Of a stretch of DNA of 57,360 nt, positions 6,483 through 15,534 are shown one piece after another (the first letter of the stretch is position 1; each line of letters starts with the position of its first letter). The translations under genes were made by a program, and so were the position numbers. The DNA lies in NCBI GenBank assembly GCA_030066015.1, contig JASJCL010000031.1:1-57360 (forward strand), in the 5' to 3' direction. The notes below the pieces were generated by a model. The model was not told where the DNA came from, ran no database searches, and saw only the letters and a program-made list of their open reading frames with translations. Source of the stretch: Desulfosarcinaceae bacterium (GTDB lineage: Bacteria > Desulfobacterota > Desulfobacteria > Desulfobacterales > Desulfosarcinaceae).

Positions 6483-8000
6483 ATGGGGGCCAAGATGCAT
6501 TTACGAGAATTTCCCGAACGCGAGCGCTTCATCCAGATGGCGGCGGATTACACCGTGATCCCGGTGGTCAGCGAACTCCTGGCCGATACGGAGACACCGG
6601 TCTCCCTGCTGCACAAGGCCCAGACAGCGGGCAAGCAGCCCCTTTTCCTGCTGGAGAGCGTGGAGGGGGGCGAGAAGTGGGGACGCTACAGCTTCATGGG
6701 GATCAGTGCCCAATGCCACCTGCGGATCTTCGCCGAGGAGGTGGTGATCACCCGCAACGGCGACGAAAACCGCCTGGCCCACAACGGTGACCCCTTGGCG
6801 ATTCTAAAATCGGTGGCCGCCGAATATCGCGTGCCCGAAGTGCCCGGCCTGCCACGTTTTTGGGGTGGCCTGGTGGGGCGCTTCAATTATGAGATGGTCA
6901 GCTTTTTCGAACGGATCCCCCATCAGTGGCCGGCGGACCAGCCCCTGGGGCACTTCATCATTCCCGATGAGATCCTGATTTTCGACAACATCCGGAACAC
7001 TCTCCTCTGCCTGGCCCTGGCCTTCACCGACGGCAAGACCGCGGCCGCGGCGCTTTACGATGCTACCCGTCGCCGCCTGGAGGGGCTCCTGGAACTCCTG
7101 GCGGCCCCCATGCGACGGACCTCAACCGAGATGGGCGCCGTGCCGGAGCTGGCCACTCCTGTCGCGGACGCGGACTTCCGCGCCCAGGTGGCCACGGTCA
7201 AGGCCCACATTCTGGCCGGAGACGTGATCCAGACAGTGATCGCCCAGCCCTTCATCTGCGAGACCCCCCCGGACAGCCTGAGCCTTTACCGGGCCCAGCG
7301 CTACATCAACCCATCGCCCTACCTCTTTTATCTCGACCTGGGGGACGGCGTACTGGTGGGGTCCTCCCCCGAGACCATGGTGCGGCTGGAGAGCGGGGTG
7401 GCCACCCTGCGGCCCATCGCCGGTACCCGCCCGCGAGGGGCCACCGAACAGGAGGACCGCGCCCTGGCCAACGAACTGCTGGCCGATGAGAAGGAGCGCG
7501 CCGAGCATCTCATGCTGGTGGACCTGGGACGCAACGATCTGGGCCGGGTGGCCACCATCGGCACCGTCCAGGTCACCGACCTCATGGTGGTGGAGCGATA
7601 CAGTCACGTGATGCACCTGGTCTCCAACATCATCTGTGACCTCAAGCCCGAAGTGGACGCCTGGGATCTGATCCGGGCCACCTTTCCGGCGGGCACCCTC
7701 AGCGGCGCCCCCAAAGTGAGGGCCATGGAGATAATTGCCGATTTGGAGGCGACCCCTCGCGGTCCTTACGGCGGCGCGGTGGGCTACATCGCCTTCAACG
7801 GCAACATGGACCTGGCCATCACCATCCGCACCGCCGAACTCAAGGCGGGCCGCCTCACCGTGCGGGCCGGGGCCGGCATCGTTGCGGACAGCGACCCGGA
7901 ACGCGAGCGCATGGAAACTGTCAACAAGTCCCGTGCCGTGGGCAAGGCCCTGGAACTGGCCTGTGCCGACAGGAACAAGCGGGAGGAGGATTCCAGATGA
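6483..8000 (+). CDS. trpE: Anthranilate synthase component I
   Basis: This 505-residue chorismate-using enzyme catalyses, with TrpG, the first committed step of tryptophan synthesis (chorismate plus glutamine to anthranilate). The N-terminal feedback site motif LLES (FLLESVEGGEKWGRYSF, about residue 57) predicts inhibition by tryptophan. The C-terminal chorismate-binding domain includes PSPYLFYLDLGD, IAGTRPRG and DLGRNDLGRV, then TFPAGTLSGAPKVRAMEII and GGAVGYIAFNGNMDLAI. Two starts are possible: ATG 6483, or ATG 6495 with a G-rich stretch before it. The stop overlaps the trpG start as ATGA, implying translational coupling. Expression is governed by the upstream attenuator. Confidence 0.96.
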   Translation: MGAKMHLREFPERERFIQMAADYTVIPVVSELLADTETPVSLLHKAQTAGKQPLFLLESVEGGEKWGRYSFMGISAQCHLRIFAEEVVITRNGDENRLAHNGDPLAILKSVAAEYRVPEVPGLPRFWGGLVGRFNYEMVSFFERIPHQWPADQPLGHFIIPDEILIFDNIRNTLLCLALAFTDGKTAAAALYDATRRRLEGLLELLAAPMRRTSTEMGAVPELATPVADADFRAQVATVKAHILAGDVIQTVIAQPFICETPPDSLSLYRAQRYINPSPYLFYLDLGDGVLVGSSPETMVRLESGVATLRPIAGTRPRGATEQEDRALANELLADEKERAEHLMLVDLGRNDLGRVATIGTVQVTDLMVVERYSHVMHLVSNIICDLKPEVDAWDLIRATFPAGTLSGAPKVRAMEIIADLEATPRGPYGGAVGYIAFNGNMDLAITIRTAELKAGRLTVRAGAGIVADSDPERERMETVNKSRAVGKALELACADRNKREEDSR

Positions 8001-8569
8001 TCCTGATGATCGACAACTACGACAGCTTCACCTACAACCTGGTCCAGTATCTGGGACAGATCGGCGCCGAGGTGGTGGTTCACCGCAACGACGCCATCGA
8101 TCTGGCCCAAGTGGACACCCTGAAGCCCGATGGCATCGTCATCTCACCAGGCCCCGGCCGCCCCGAATCGGCCGGCATCTCCATCGATCTGATTCGCGCC
8201 TACTCCGGCAAGAGACCCCTTCTGGGGGTCTGCCTGGGCCACCAGAGCATCGCTGCCGCTTTCGGCGGAGAGGTGGTGGCCGCCCAAAAGCTCATGCACG
8301 GCAAGACATCCACCGTGACCGCCGACGGCCAGCACCTATTCAAAGGGATCAACAAACCCTTCCAGGCCATGCGCTACCACAGCCTGGCGGTGCGCCGGGA
8401 GAGCCTGCCCGAATGCCTATCCATCAATGCCGAGGCCGAGGACGGGGAGGTGATGGGCATCCACCACCGGGAGCACCCCACCTGGGGGATCCAGTTCCAC
8501 CCCGAGTCGATCATGACGCCGGTGGGGAAGCGGTTGCTGCGCAATTTTGTAAATTGCACCGCAGCTTAG
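7997..8569 (+). CDS. trpG: Anthranilate synthase component II (glutamine amidotransferase)
   Basis: This 190-residue class I glutamine amidotransferase supplies ammonia to TrpE. Catalytic elements are the oxyanion-side ISPGPGRPE, the nucleophile cysteine in LLGVCLGHQSIAAAFGG, and the His-Glu of GIQFHPESI near the C-terminus. The opening ILMIDNYDSFTYNLVQYL is typical of TrpG/PabA. It overlaps trpE by four bases and is not fused to TrpE or TrpD. Because pabA-type proteins are very similar it might also serve folate synthesis, but its place in the operon supports TrpG as the main role. Confidence 0.95.
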   Translation: MILMIDNYDSFTYNLVQYLGQIGAEVVVHRNDAIDLAQVDTLKPDGIVISPGPGRPESAGISIDLIRAYSGKRPLLGVCLGHQSIAAAFGGEVVAAQKLMHGKTSTVTADGQHLFKGINKPFQAMRYHSLAVRRESLPECLSINAEAEDGEVMGIHHREHPTWGIQFHPESIMTPVGKRLLRNFVNCTAA

Positions 8570-8581
8570 GGATCAGTGAGT

Positions 8582-8613
8582 GTCAGGGAGATCGCTGGCG
8601 CTCGCACCCTGAC
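8582..8613 (+). other. Intercistronic inverted repeat between trpG and trpD
   Basis: GTCAGGG (8582-8588) and CCCTGAC (8607-8613) are perfect 7-base arms around an 18-base GC-rich loop. No T-run follows, so it is unlikely to be a terminator; mRNA processing or stability is possible. Confidence 0.45.
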
Positions 8614-8715
8614 CTACGGTCTTTACCCAAACCCAGTGAATCTAATCCGCGAACGAAAATGACTGTCTACGACACCGTCTATCAATGATTGAAGATTGCG
8701 ACAGAGGAGACGACG

Positions 8716-9732
8716 ATGTTTAAAAACCACCTGCAGTCCATCATCAACGGGGAGAATCTTACCGAGGCCCAGAGCGCCGAGGTGATTGGCACCGTGCTGG
8801 CCGGGGAGGCCACCGACGCCCAGATCGGCGCCCTGATGGGCGCTCTGGCCACCAAGGGGGAGACCTTCGAGGAGGTGGCCGGCGCCGCCCGCGCCATGCG
8901 CAAGGCCGCCCTCCGGATCCAGACCACCGGCAGCCCGGTGGTGGACACCTGCGGCACCGGCGGCGACGGGGCCCACACTTTCAACATCTCCACCACCACC
9001 GCCTTCGTGGTGGCCGGCTGCGGGGTGACCGTGGCCAAGCACGGCAATCGCTCCGTCTCCAGCAAGAGCGGCTCGGCCGACGTCCTCGAGGCCCTGGGCA
9101 TCAACCTCACCACCCCTCCCGAGGTGGTGGAGGAGGCCATCGCCGAGATCGGCATCGGCTTTCTCTTCGCCCCCCTCTACCACGGGGCGATGAAACACGC
9201 CGGCCGGGCGCGCCAGGAGATTGGCCTGCGCAGCATCTTCAATATGCTCGGCCCCCTCACCAACCCAGCGGCGGCCAACTGCCAGCTCATTGGGGTTTTC
9301 GCCCCCGAACTGACCGAGATGTTCGCCCAGGCCCTTCAATTATTGGGCGCCACCAGTGCCCTGGTGGTCCACGGTCACGACGGCCTGGACGAAATCACCG
9401 TCTGTGGCCAGACCCGGGTCTCCCAGCTCAGGGACGGTCTTGTCCGTACCTTCGACCTGGACCCGGAACCCCTCTTGGGCACCATCTACGGCCCCGAGGA
9501 ACTGGCCGGCGGTGATCCTGCGGAGAACGCGGCCATCACCCGCGCCATCCTCCAAGGCGAAACCGGCGGTCGCCGCGACATCGTCTGCCTCAATGCCGCC
9601 GCCGCCCTGGTGGCCGCCGAGCAGGCCGCCGATTTCAGGGAGGGGCTCGGGAAAGCCGCCGCCGCCATCGATGGCGGTGCGGCGCTTGATAAACTCGATG
9701 CCCTGATCCGTTATACCCAAGAGAATGGGTAG
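8716..9732 (+). CDS. trpD: Anthranilate phosphoribosyltransferase
   Basis: This 338-residue protein transfers the phosphoribosyl group of PRPP to anthranilate. It shows the PRPP-binding glycine loop VDTCGTGGDGAHTFNIST, KHGNRSVSSKSGSADVLEALG, FLFAPLYHGAMKHAGRARQEIGLRS (split here only for description) and FNMLGPLTNPA, all diagnostic of TrpD. The ATG at 8716 is preceded by GAGGAG (8704-8709); an ATG nine codons upstream is in frame but has no binding site and gives a length above the family norm. The 146-base gap from trpG is the longest inside the operon and holds an inverted repeat. It is not fused to TrpG, unlike in enterobacteria. Confidence 0.95.
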   Translation: MFKNHLQSIINGENLTEAQSAEVIGTVLAGEATDAQIGALMGALATKGETFEEVAGAARAMRKAALRIQTTGSPVVDTCGTGGDGAHTFNISTTTAFVVAGCGVTVAKHGNRSVSSKSGSADVLEALGINLTTPPEVVEEAIAEIGIGFLFAPLYHGAMKHAGRARQEIGLRSIFNMLGPLTNPAAANCQLIGVFAPELTEMFAQALQLLGATSALVVHGHDGLDEITVCGQTRVSQLRDGLVRTFDLDPEPLLGTIYGPEELAGGDPAENAAITRAILQGETGGRRDIVCLNAAAALVAAEQAADFREGLGKAAAAIDGGAALDKLDALIRYTQENG

Positions 9733-9738
9733 GCGCCC

Positions 9739-10542
9739 ATGAGCCGTGATTTCCTGAAAAAGATAGCGGTATACAAAACCGAAGAGGTGGAACGGGCCAA
9801 AAGGGCCGTTCCCCAGGCGGAGCTGGCCGCCCGACTGAGGGAAGCGCCGCCGGTGCGAAGTCTTGCCGACGCTTTGGCCGAGCCCGGGCCGCGGGGGGCC
9901 AATATCATCGCCGAGATCAAGCGCGCTTCGCCCTCCAAGGGCGTGTTCAGGGCCGATCTGAACGCCGCCGCCCAAGCCGAGGCCTATGCAGAGGGGGGCG
10001 CTCGGGCCATCTCGGTGCTCACCGACGAAACGTTTTTCCGAGGTACGCTGGCCGACCTCATCGCCGTGCGATCGGTCAGCCCCATCCCCGTCCTGCGCAA
10101 GGAGTTCATCCTCGACCCCTACCAGCTCTTCGAAGCGCGGGCGGCCGGGGCCGACGCCATCCTGCTCATCGTGCGGTTGCTGACCCCGGAATCCCTCGGC
10201 GACCTGCTGAGCGTCTGCCGCCAGCTCGGTATGGAGGCCCTGGTGGAGATTCACGGCGAGGCCGAGCTGACCGTCGCCACCCGTTGCGGTGCGCGGCTGA
10301 TCGGGATCAACAACCGCGACCTCGCCAGCTTCGCCACCGATCTCGACATCGCCCCGCGCCTGGGCCGACGGCTGCCGGCGGACCGCATCCCCGTGGCGGC
10401 CAGTGGTATCCGCGACCGGGCCGACATCGTGTACAATCTCGATCAGGGGCTCTTCAATTTCCTCGTCGGCGAGAGCCTGGTGAAGAGCGAGAATCCCCGG
10501 TTGCATCTGGACCATCTGCTGGGCGGGGAGGGGACCCGATGA
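9739..10542 (+). CDS. trpC: Indole-3-glycerol-phosphate synthase
   Basis: This 267-residue TIM-barrel enzyme closes the indole ring from CdRP. Visible motifs are the catalytic lysine segment IIAEIKRASPSKGVF, the VLTDETFFRGT loop, PVLRKEFILDPYQLFEARAAGADAI (conserved second lysine and DPYQ), LVEIHGEAEL, LIGINNRDLASF and VAASGIRDRADI. It starts six bases after trpD. Its TGA stop overlaps the trpF ATG as ATGA, so trpC and trpF are separate but translationally coupled, not fused as in E. coli. Confidence 0.96.
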   Translation: MSRDFLKKIAVYKTEEVERAKRAVPQAELAARLREAPPVRSLADALAEPGPRGANIIAEIKRASPSKGVFRADLNAAAQAEAYAEGGARAISVLTDETFFRGTLADLIAVRSVSPIPVLRKEFILDPYQLFEARAAGADAILLIVRLLTPESLGDLLSVCRQLGMEALVEIHGEAELTVATRCGARLIGINNRDLASFATDLDIAPRLGRRLPADRIPVAASGIRDRADIVYNLDQGLFNFLVGESLVKSENPRLHLDHLLGGEGTR

Positions 10543-11219
10543 GGCGCCAGCGTCCCCAGGTGAAGATCTGCGGCCTGACCCGCGTGGAGGAGGCGCTGGC
10601 CTGCGCGCGGGCCGGGGCCGACGCCATCGGCTTGGTCTTCTATCCCCCCAGCCCCCGTCACGTGAGCGTCACCGCGGCTGCCGCCATCGCCACCGCCCTC
10701 CCGGCAGATGTGGCCAAGGTGGGGGTCTTTGTAAATGAAAGCGTGGCGACCGTGCTGGAGACGGCCCGCAAGGTCGGCCTCAGCGCCGTCCAACTGCACG
10801 GACAGGAAACCCCGGAGATGGTTCTTGCCCTGAAGAGCGCCGGCATAACCGTGATCAAAGCCCTCTTCGCCACGCGGACGCCGGGCCTGGATCTGGCCGC
10901 CAGCTTCGCCGCCGACGCCGTCCTCTTCGAGCAGGGGGCCGGCCCGCTGCCCGGCGGCAATGCCGAGACCTGGGACTACGGACTGGCCCGTCGCCGGACG
11001 CTCGGCCCGCCCCTGATCCTGGCCGGGGGGCTGGCACCCGACAACGTGATCGCCGCCATTGCGGCAGCCAGGCCCGATGCCATCGATCTGAGCTCCGGCG
11101 TGGAGGCCAGCCCGGGTCGCAAACAGGTTGAGAAGGTGAACCGCCTCATGGCGGCGGTGGAAGCGTGCGGCATCCTGGACGGTGACGATGCCCGCATCAC
11201 TTTGAGGCGCGTTTTTTGA
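10539..11219 (+). CDS. trpF: Phosphoribosylanthranilate isomerase
   Basis: This 226-residue beta/alpha-barrel performs the Amadori rearrangement of phosphoribosylanthranilate to CdRP. The N-terminal QVKICGLTRVEEALA carries the catalytic cysteine, AIGLVFYPPSPRHVS and VGVFVNES follow, then LSAVQLHGQET, and the phosphate-binding end is LILAGGLAPDNVIAAI with AIDLSSGVEASPGRKQVEKV. The start is fixed by the four-base overlap with trpC. A 95-base gap separates it from trpB. Confidence 0.95.
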   Translation: MRRQRPQVKICGLTRVEEALACARAGADAIGLVFYPPSPRHVSVTAAAAIATALPADVAKVGVFVNESVATVLETARKVGLSAVQLHGQETPEMVLALKSAGITVIKALFATRTPGLDLAASFAADAVLFEQGAGPLPGGNAETWDYGLARRRTLGPPLILAGGLAPDNVIAAIAAARPDAIDLSSGVEASPGRKQVEKVNRLMAAVEACGILDGDDARITLRRVF

Positions 11220-11314
11220 GAATGGTGACTGTTCAATCGACGACGGGGAATCCATCTAACTTTACCGCCTTACCGCGACCGTTGTTTTAGCCCATCAGAT
11301 TGGAGGCCTGAACC

Positions 11315-12541
11315 ATGATGAATAGAGGGTATTTCGGCAATTTCGGCGGGGCGTTTCTGCCGGAAATTCTGGTTGCCACCTTTGATGAGTTGGAAGAAGC
11401 ATATACTTTGGTTAAACGCGATCCTGGTTTCTGGCAGGACTATGAGCAATTGATGGCCAGCTATTCCTGCCGACCGACACCGGTCACCTTTGCCGAAAAT
11501 CTGACCCGCCATTTCGGCGGCGGACGGATTTTCATCAAGCGCGAGGATCTCAATCACACGGGGGCCCACAAAGCCAACAACGTGATGGGGCAGGGGCTGC
11601 TGGTAAAGCGAATGGGCAAGACGCGCGTGATCGCCGAAACCGGCGCCGGCCAGCACGGCGTGGCCACGGCCACAATGGCAGCCCGCTTCGGATTTGACTG
11701 CACCATCTACATGGGGGAGGTGGATGTGGAGCGCCAACGCCCCAATGTTTTCTGGATGGAGCAGCTGGGCGCCACGGTGGTGCCGGTGACCGATGGCACC
11801 CGCATTTTGAAAGATGCCATCAACGCCGCCTTTCGTGACTGGGTGACCAACATGGATTCCACCCACTACGTCCTGGGAACCGCCTGCGGCCCCCACCCTT
11901 TTCCGGAAATGGTGTCCTGGTTTCAGTCCATCGTCGGCAAGGAAGCGCGGCAGCAATTGTCGGCCCAGGAGGGGCGCCTGCCGAGCCGGGTCTATGCCTG
12001 CGTGGGGGGCGGATCCAACGCCATGGGGGTGTTCAGTGGCTTCTTCGACGATGACGTCGAATTGGTGGGCGTGGAAGCCGCCGGTCGCGGTCTGGACACG
12101 GGCCAGCATGCGGCGCGGCTCTGTTCACGCGATGCCAGTGTCGGCGTGGCCCAGGGGTACAAGACCTATTTTCTACAGGATGCTGACGGCCAGATGCGGG
12201 AGACCCACTCCATTGCCGCGGGTCTGGATTACGTGGGCGTCAGCCCGATCCTTGCGGATCTTAAAGACAAGGGGCGGGTGCGGTTCGAAGGCGCCACGGA
12301 CGGTGAAGTGATCGCGGCGGTCTCCTTGACCATGAAAAAAGAGGGCGTCATCCCGGCGCTGGAGTCGGCCCATGCCTTTGTCCAGGCCTTTAAAGAAGCG
12401 CCGACGCTGTCGCAGGACGAGATCCTTCTGGTCAACCAGTCCGGTCGGGGCGACAAGGACATCTTCACCATCGCCGATGCCTTTGACGATCCCAAATGGA
12501 AACAATTCATCACCCAAAAAGCGAGACAATACCATGCTTGA
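11315..12541 (+). CDS. trpB: Tryptophan synthase beta chain
   Basis: This 408-residue PLP enzyme condenses indole with serine. The Schiff-base lysine lies in NHTGAHKANN (most TrpB1 proteins read HKINN), the catalytic glutamate in AETGAGQHGVATA, the phosphate cup in CVGGGSNAMG, and the C-terminal SGRGDKD is conserved. Absence of the long insertions of TrpB2 and its pairing with trpA support the TrpB1 type. It begins 95 bases after trpF and by eye the 5' part is less GC-rich than trpD-trpC. The end overlaps the trpA start by eight bases. Confidence 0.95.
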   Translation: MMNRGYFGNFGGAFLPEILVATFDELEEAYTLVKRDPGFWQDYEQLMASYSCRPTPVTFAENLTRHFGGGRIFIKREDLNHTGAHKANNVMGQGLLVKRMGKTRVIAETGAGQHGVATATMAARFGFDCTIYMGEVDVERQRPNVFWMEQLGATVVPVTDGTRILKDAINAAFRDWVTNMDSTHYVLGTACGPHPFPEMVSWFQSIVGKEARQQLSAQEGRLPSRVYACVGGGSNAMGVFSGFFDDDVELVGVEAAGRGLDTGQHAARLCSRDASVGVAQGYKTYFLQDADGQMRETHSIAAGLDYVGVSPILADLKDKGRVRFEGATDGEVIAAVSLTMKKEGVIPALESAHAFVQAFKEAPTLSQDEILLVNQSGRGDKDIFTIADAFDDPKWKQFITQKARQYHA

Positions 12542-13298
12542 ACCCTATATCCGTTCACGGCTGACCGAGAAAAGGATCTTGCTGATGACCCACATCGTCG
12601 TCGGCTACCCCTCCCTGGACGACTCATTGGAGATCGTACGGACCATGGTGGAAGCCGGGGTGGACCTGATCGAATTGCAGATCCCCTTTTCCGAGCCTAT
12701 CGCCGACGGCCCGGTGATCCTGAAGGCCAACCAGCAGGCCCTGGCCGACGGGGTGACGGTATCGCAATGCCTGGCGTTCGGCCGCACGGTGGCCGCCCAG
12801 TTCGCCATTCCCTTTCTCTACATGACCTATTACAATGTTCTGTTTAAAAACGGGGTGGATCGCTTTGCCGACCACATGCGGGACGCGGGGCTCAAGGGCG
12901 CCATCGTGCCCGACCTGCCGCCTGAAGAGGCTGACGATTACCTGAATGCCATGGGACGCTGCGGACTCAGCCCCATCTTCATCTTCTCCCCCACCACCAC
13001 GGAGGCGCGCATGCAGGCCATCGCCAAGGTGGCCGACGGCTTTGTCTACTGTGTGGCCCGCAAGGGGGTTACCGGTGACCAGACCATTTTTTCACGGCAA
13101 ATGGACGAATATCTGACCGGCTGCCGCCGGGCCACTGGATTGCCGCTGGCGTTGGGATTTGGGGTCAAGGATCGCAGTGATGTCAAATTTCTCGAAGGCA
13201 AGGCGGATATTGCCATCATCGGTACGGAGGTCCTGCGACTGGTTGAGAGCCAGGGAATCGCGGCGCTGGCACCCTTTCTTAGGAGCCTTCAGATATGA
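12534..13298 (+). CDS. trpA: Tryptophan synthase alpha chain
   Basis: This 254-residue barrel cleaves indole-3-glycerol phosphate and passes indole to TrpB. It has the catalytic glutamate segment DLIELQIPFSEPIADGPVI, the aspartate of GAIVPDLPPEEADDY, the FIFSPTTTEARMQAIA loop, GFVYCVARKGVTG and the phosphate site LALGFGVKDRSDVKF followed by IIGTEVLR. Canonical TrpA reads DLGIPFSDP; the ELQIPFSEP variant keeps the acidic residues. The ATG lies inside the last codons of trpB, so the pair is translationally coupled. It is the last gene of the operon; downstream is a GC-rich convergent gap with a weak stem (13414-13434) and no T-run. Confidence 0.95.
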   Translation: MLEPYIRSRLTEKRILLMTHIVVGYPSLDDSLEIVRTMVEAGVDLIELQIPFSEPIADGPVILKANQQALADGVTVSQCLAFGRTVAAQFAIPFLYMTYYNVLFKNGVDRFADHMRDAGLKGAIVPDLPPEEADDYLNAMGRCGLSPIFIFSPTTTEARMQAIAKVADGFVYCVARKGVTGDQTIFSRQMDEYLTGCRRATGLPLALGFGVKDRSDVKFLEGKADIAIIGTEVLRLVESQGIAALAPFLRSLQI

Positions 13299-13483
13299 GC
13301 GCCGTCAGGATGTAGGCACCGCCAGAACTTCGCCGCGGGTCGGAACAGACGCGTGACATACCCGGGGCGACGGGCGGCGACGGACGGACCCCAGGACGAG
13401 GGGACCCCCACGGTGGCCCGGGTGCAGCGGGCCAATCCGCTGCCGGACGGATGCCCCGGGCGATGGGGCGCCGCTTGGCAGGG

Positions 13484-15352
13484 TCACCCGGCGGGACCTC
13501 CCCTGGAGCGGCTGGTGGTGGGCGCTTTCGTCCGCTCCGCCAAGGCGGCTTTGACCTCCTCCAGGGTGTAGGGCTTGGGAATGACGCCCCGGAAGCCGAA
13601 ACGGCGAAAATCGGTCAGAACTGGATCACTGCTATAGCCGCTGGAGACGAATGCGAAGACATCAGGGTCGATCCGCTTCAGCGCTTCCAGCGTTTCGCGG
13701 CCACCCATGCCCCCCTTGATGGTCAGATCAAGGATCACCGTATCATAGGGCTTGCCGTCCGCCATCGCCCTTTCGTAAAGCTCGACGGCGGCCTCCCCGT
13801 TGGTGGCATGCGTGACCCGATAGCCGAGATGGCTGAGCAGCATTTCGGCCACCTCCCACACCATCGTCTCATCTTCCAGGACCAAAATTCGTCCGCCTTG
13901 TGTCTGCTGTTGCTTCTCCTCCGTAGGCGATGTGACGGCGGCACTCTGATTCCCGGCAAATTCAAGGGGCAAAAAGAGGTCTACCCGGGTGCCCTGGTCG
14001 GGGCGGGCGGACACGGAAACATACCCCTGATGTTTCTGGACGATGGAATGGGTAATGGCCAATCCGAGTCCGGAGCCCTTCTGGGCACCCATCGGTTTGG
14101 TGGTGAAGTAGGGATCGAAGATCTTGTCGCGGATCTCCTTTGGGATGCCGGCACCCCGGTCGCTGACGCTGATGCGCAGGTAGCCGCCCGGCAAGCGGAC
14201 ACCCCCGACACCCTCCTCGATATCGGTGCAGTCGGCCTCCACGAGCACTTCCCCGCCGTTCGGCATGCTCTCGCAGGCGTTGACGATGACGTTCTCGATG
14301 GCCTGGCGGATTTGAGCGGTGTCACACCAAAGGAGGCGGCACTGGGGGTCCACTGTCATCCGGATGCTCACCGGGTGGCCGTCGACGGCGCTCCGCACGG
14401 CATCCTGGAGGAGGTCGGCCACCACTGCCTGGCGGCGAAGGGGGTGGCCGCCGTGGGAGAAGGTCAACAGGCGTATCGCCAGCTGTTTGGCGCGGTTGGC
14501 CGCTTCCGCCGCCTTCTCGAGATAGGTGCGGGTCTGAGACGCCGGCTGCTGCTGCAGCTCCGCCAAAGAGACATAGCCCATGATGGCCGTCAGCATATTG
14601 TTGAAATCGTGGGCGATGCCGCCGGCCAGCACGCCCACCGATTCCAGCTTGCGGGATTGGAGCTGCTCCTCCTGTTTGGCCAGCATCTCCGTGACGTCGC
14701 GGCTGATGACGACGATGCCTGTCGTCACGCCATTGTCGTTTTTCACCGGATAGGCCCGTATCTGCCAGCGGCGTCCGTCAGGATCACGCACGGCGTGATT
14801 CTGCTGAGGGACTCCCTTCGCCAGACTTTTGGGGACTGGGCAGTGCTTGCAGGGCTTTCCGTTGCCCCCTCCCCAGATGGCGTAGCAATGGTCTCCCATG
14901 GAGGACTGTGACCTGAACCGGGGCTCCTTGCGCGCGTTGCGGTTGGCCCAGAGGATGCGCAGGTCGGTGTCCAGGTAGACGACATTCTCGGCGATGCTGT
15001 CCAGCAGAACCGCCTTTTCACGCTCCGCCCGGCGCAGCTTCCGCTCCGCCGCTTTGCGTTCCCGCACCTCCCGCTGCAGTTTTTGGTTGAAGATGATGAG
15101 GAACGCGATGGCGGCGAATGTAGCGGCGGCGGCATAGGGGAGGGATGAGAGCGATATGGCCATGAGCCGATTGGGGGATTGCTGGGGTATGGGCACCTCG
15201 GGCCCCTGGGCCATCGTGTCAGGGAGGTTGCCCAGCAGCCACAGGAGAGCGGCCAGGGCCATTGTGCGTCTCAGGGGAATCCAAGTCCAGAAAGTGCCGG
15301 TTGCCCGGCACCTTTTGCGGGCGTCTTGAATTATCCGCAACGATGGGCACAT
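13484..15352 (-). CDS. Hybrid histidine kinase with cysteine-bearing PAS domain and receiver
   Basis: In this 622-residue protein the order is two hydrophobic segments (about 31-48 and 70-90), a charged coiled coil (95-117), a PAS domain (about 110-225), HisKA with the phospho-acceptor histidine in GGIAHDFNNMLTA, HATPase_c (NVIVNACESM, DRGAGIPKEI, GSGLGLAI) and a C-terminal receiver with the aspartate in VILDLTIKGGMGG. The PAS domain has an unusual cysteine set (DHCYAIWGGGNGKPCKHCPV), suggesting redox, metal or heme sensing; this is inference. The ATG at 15352 has AAGAGG five bases upstream; an ATG at codon 31 is the alternative. No separate response regulator adjoins it, so its output target is unknown. 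It is convergent with trpA. Confidence 0.88.
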   Translation of the reverse strand: MCPSLRIIQDARKRCRATGTFWTWIPLRRTMALAALLWLLGNLPDTMAQGPEVPIPQQSPNRLMAISLSSLPYAAAATFAAIAFLIIFNQKLQREVRERKAAERKLRRAEREKAVLLDSIAENVVYLDTDLRILWANRNARKEPRFRSQSSMGDHCYAIWGGGNGKPCKHCPVPKSLAKGVPQQNHAVRDPDGRRWQIRAYPVKNDNGVTTGIVVISRDVTEMLAKQEEQLQSRKLESVGVLAGGIAHDFNNMLTAIMGYVSLAELQQQPASQTRTYLEKAAEAANRAKQLAIRLLTFSHGGHPLRRQAVVADLLQDAVRSAVDGHPVSIRMTVDPQCRLLWCDTAQIRQAIENVIVNACESMPNGGEVLVEADCTDIEEGVGGVRLPGGYLRISVSDRGAGIPKEIRDKIFDPYFTTKPMGAQKGSGLGLAITHSIVQKHQGYVSVSARPDQGTRVDLFLPLEFAGNQSAAVTSPTEEKQQQTQGGRILVLEDETMVWEVAEMLLSHLGYRVTHATNGEAAVELYERAMADGKPYDTVILDLTIKGGMGGRETLEALKRIDPDVFAFVSSGYSSDPVLTDFRRFGFRGVIPKPYTLEEVKAALAERTKAPTTSRSRGGPAG

Positions 15353-15440
15353 TTAGGCCTCTTGGAGCCAGTGTCGTCGGAGTAGTTAGCGGGGGGCTGC
15401 AGGAGCGCCCCCGCCGGTCTGCGGATTCCTGAACAGAGAA

Positions 15441-15470
15441 AACCTACCCATAGCTACCAAAAAGAGTCAA
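15441..15470 (-). promoter_or_regulatory. Candidate promoter of the hybrid kinase gene
   Basis: On the minus strand, TTGACT (15465-15470) is followed after 18 bases by TAGGTT (15441-15446), about 90 bases before the start codon. The -10 is weak. Confidence 0.25.
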
Positions 15471-15507
15471 ATGTGAATATTACCCAAAAAAGTGCTTGAC
15501 GGTCGCT

Positions 15508-15534
15508 TTGGCGGCCTTGGCGGCCTTGGCGGGC
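15508..15534 (+). repeat. Three tandem 9-bp repeats
   Basis: Two exact copies of TTGGCGGCC are followed by TTGGCGGGC in a non-coding gap. The purpose is unknown. Confidence 0.7.

Noticed and set aside
13451-14911. 486-codon plus-strand open frame
   Set aside because: Antisense shadow of the hybrid histidine kinase, a consequence of high-GC codon usage.
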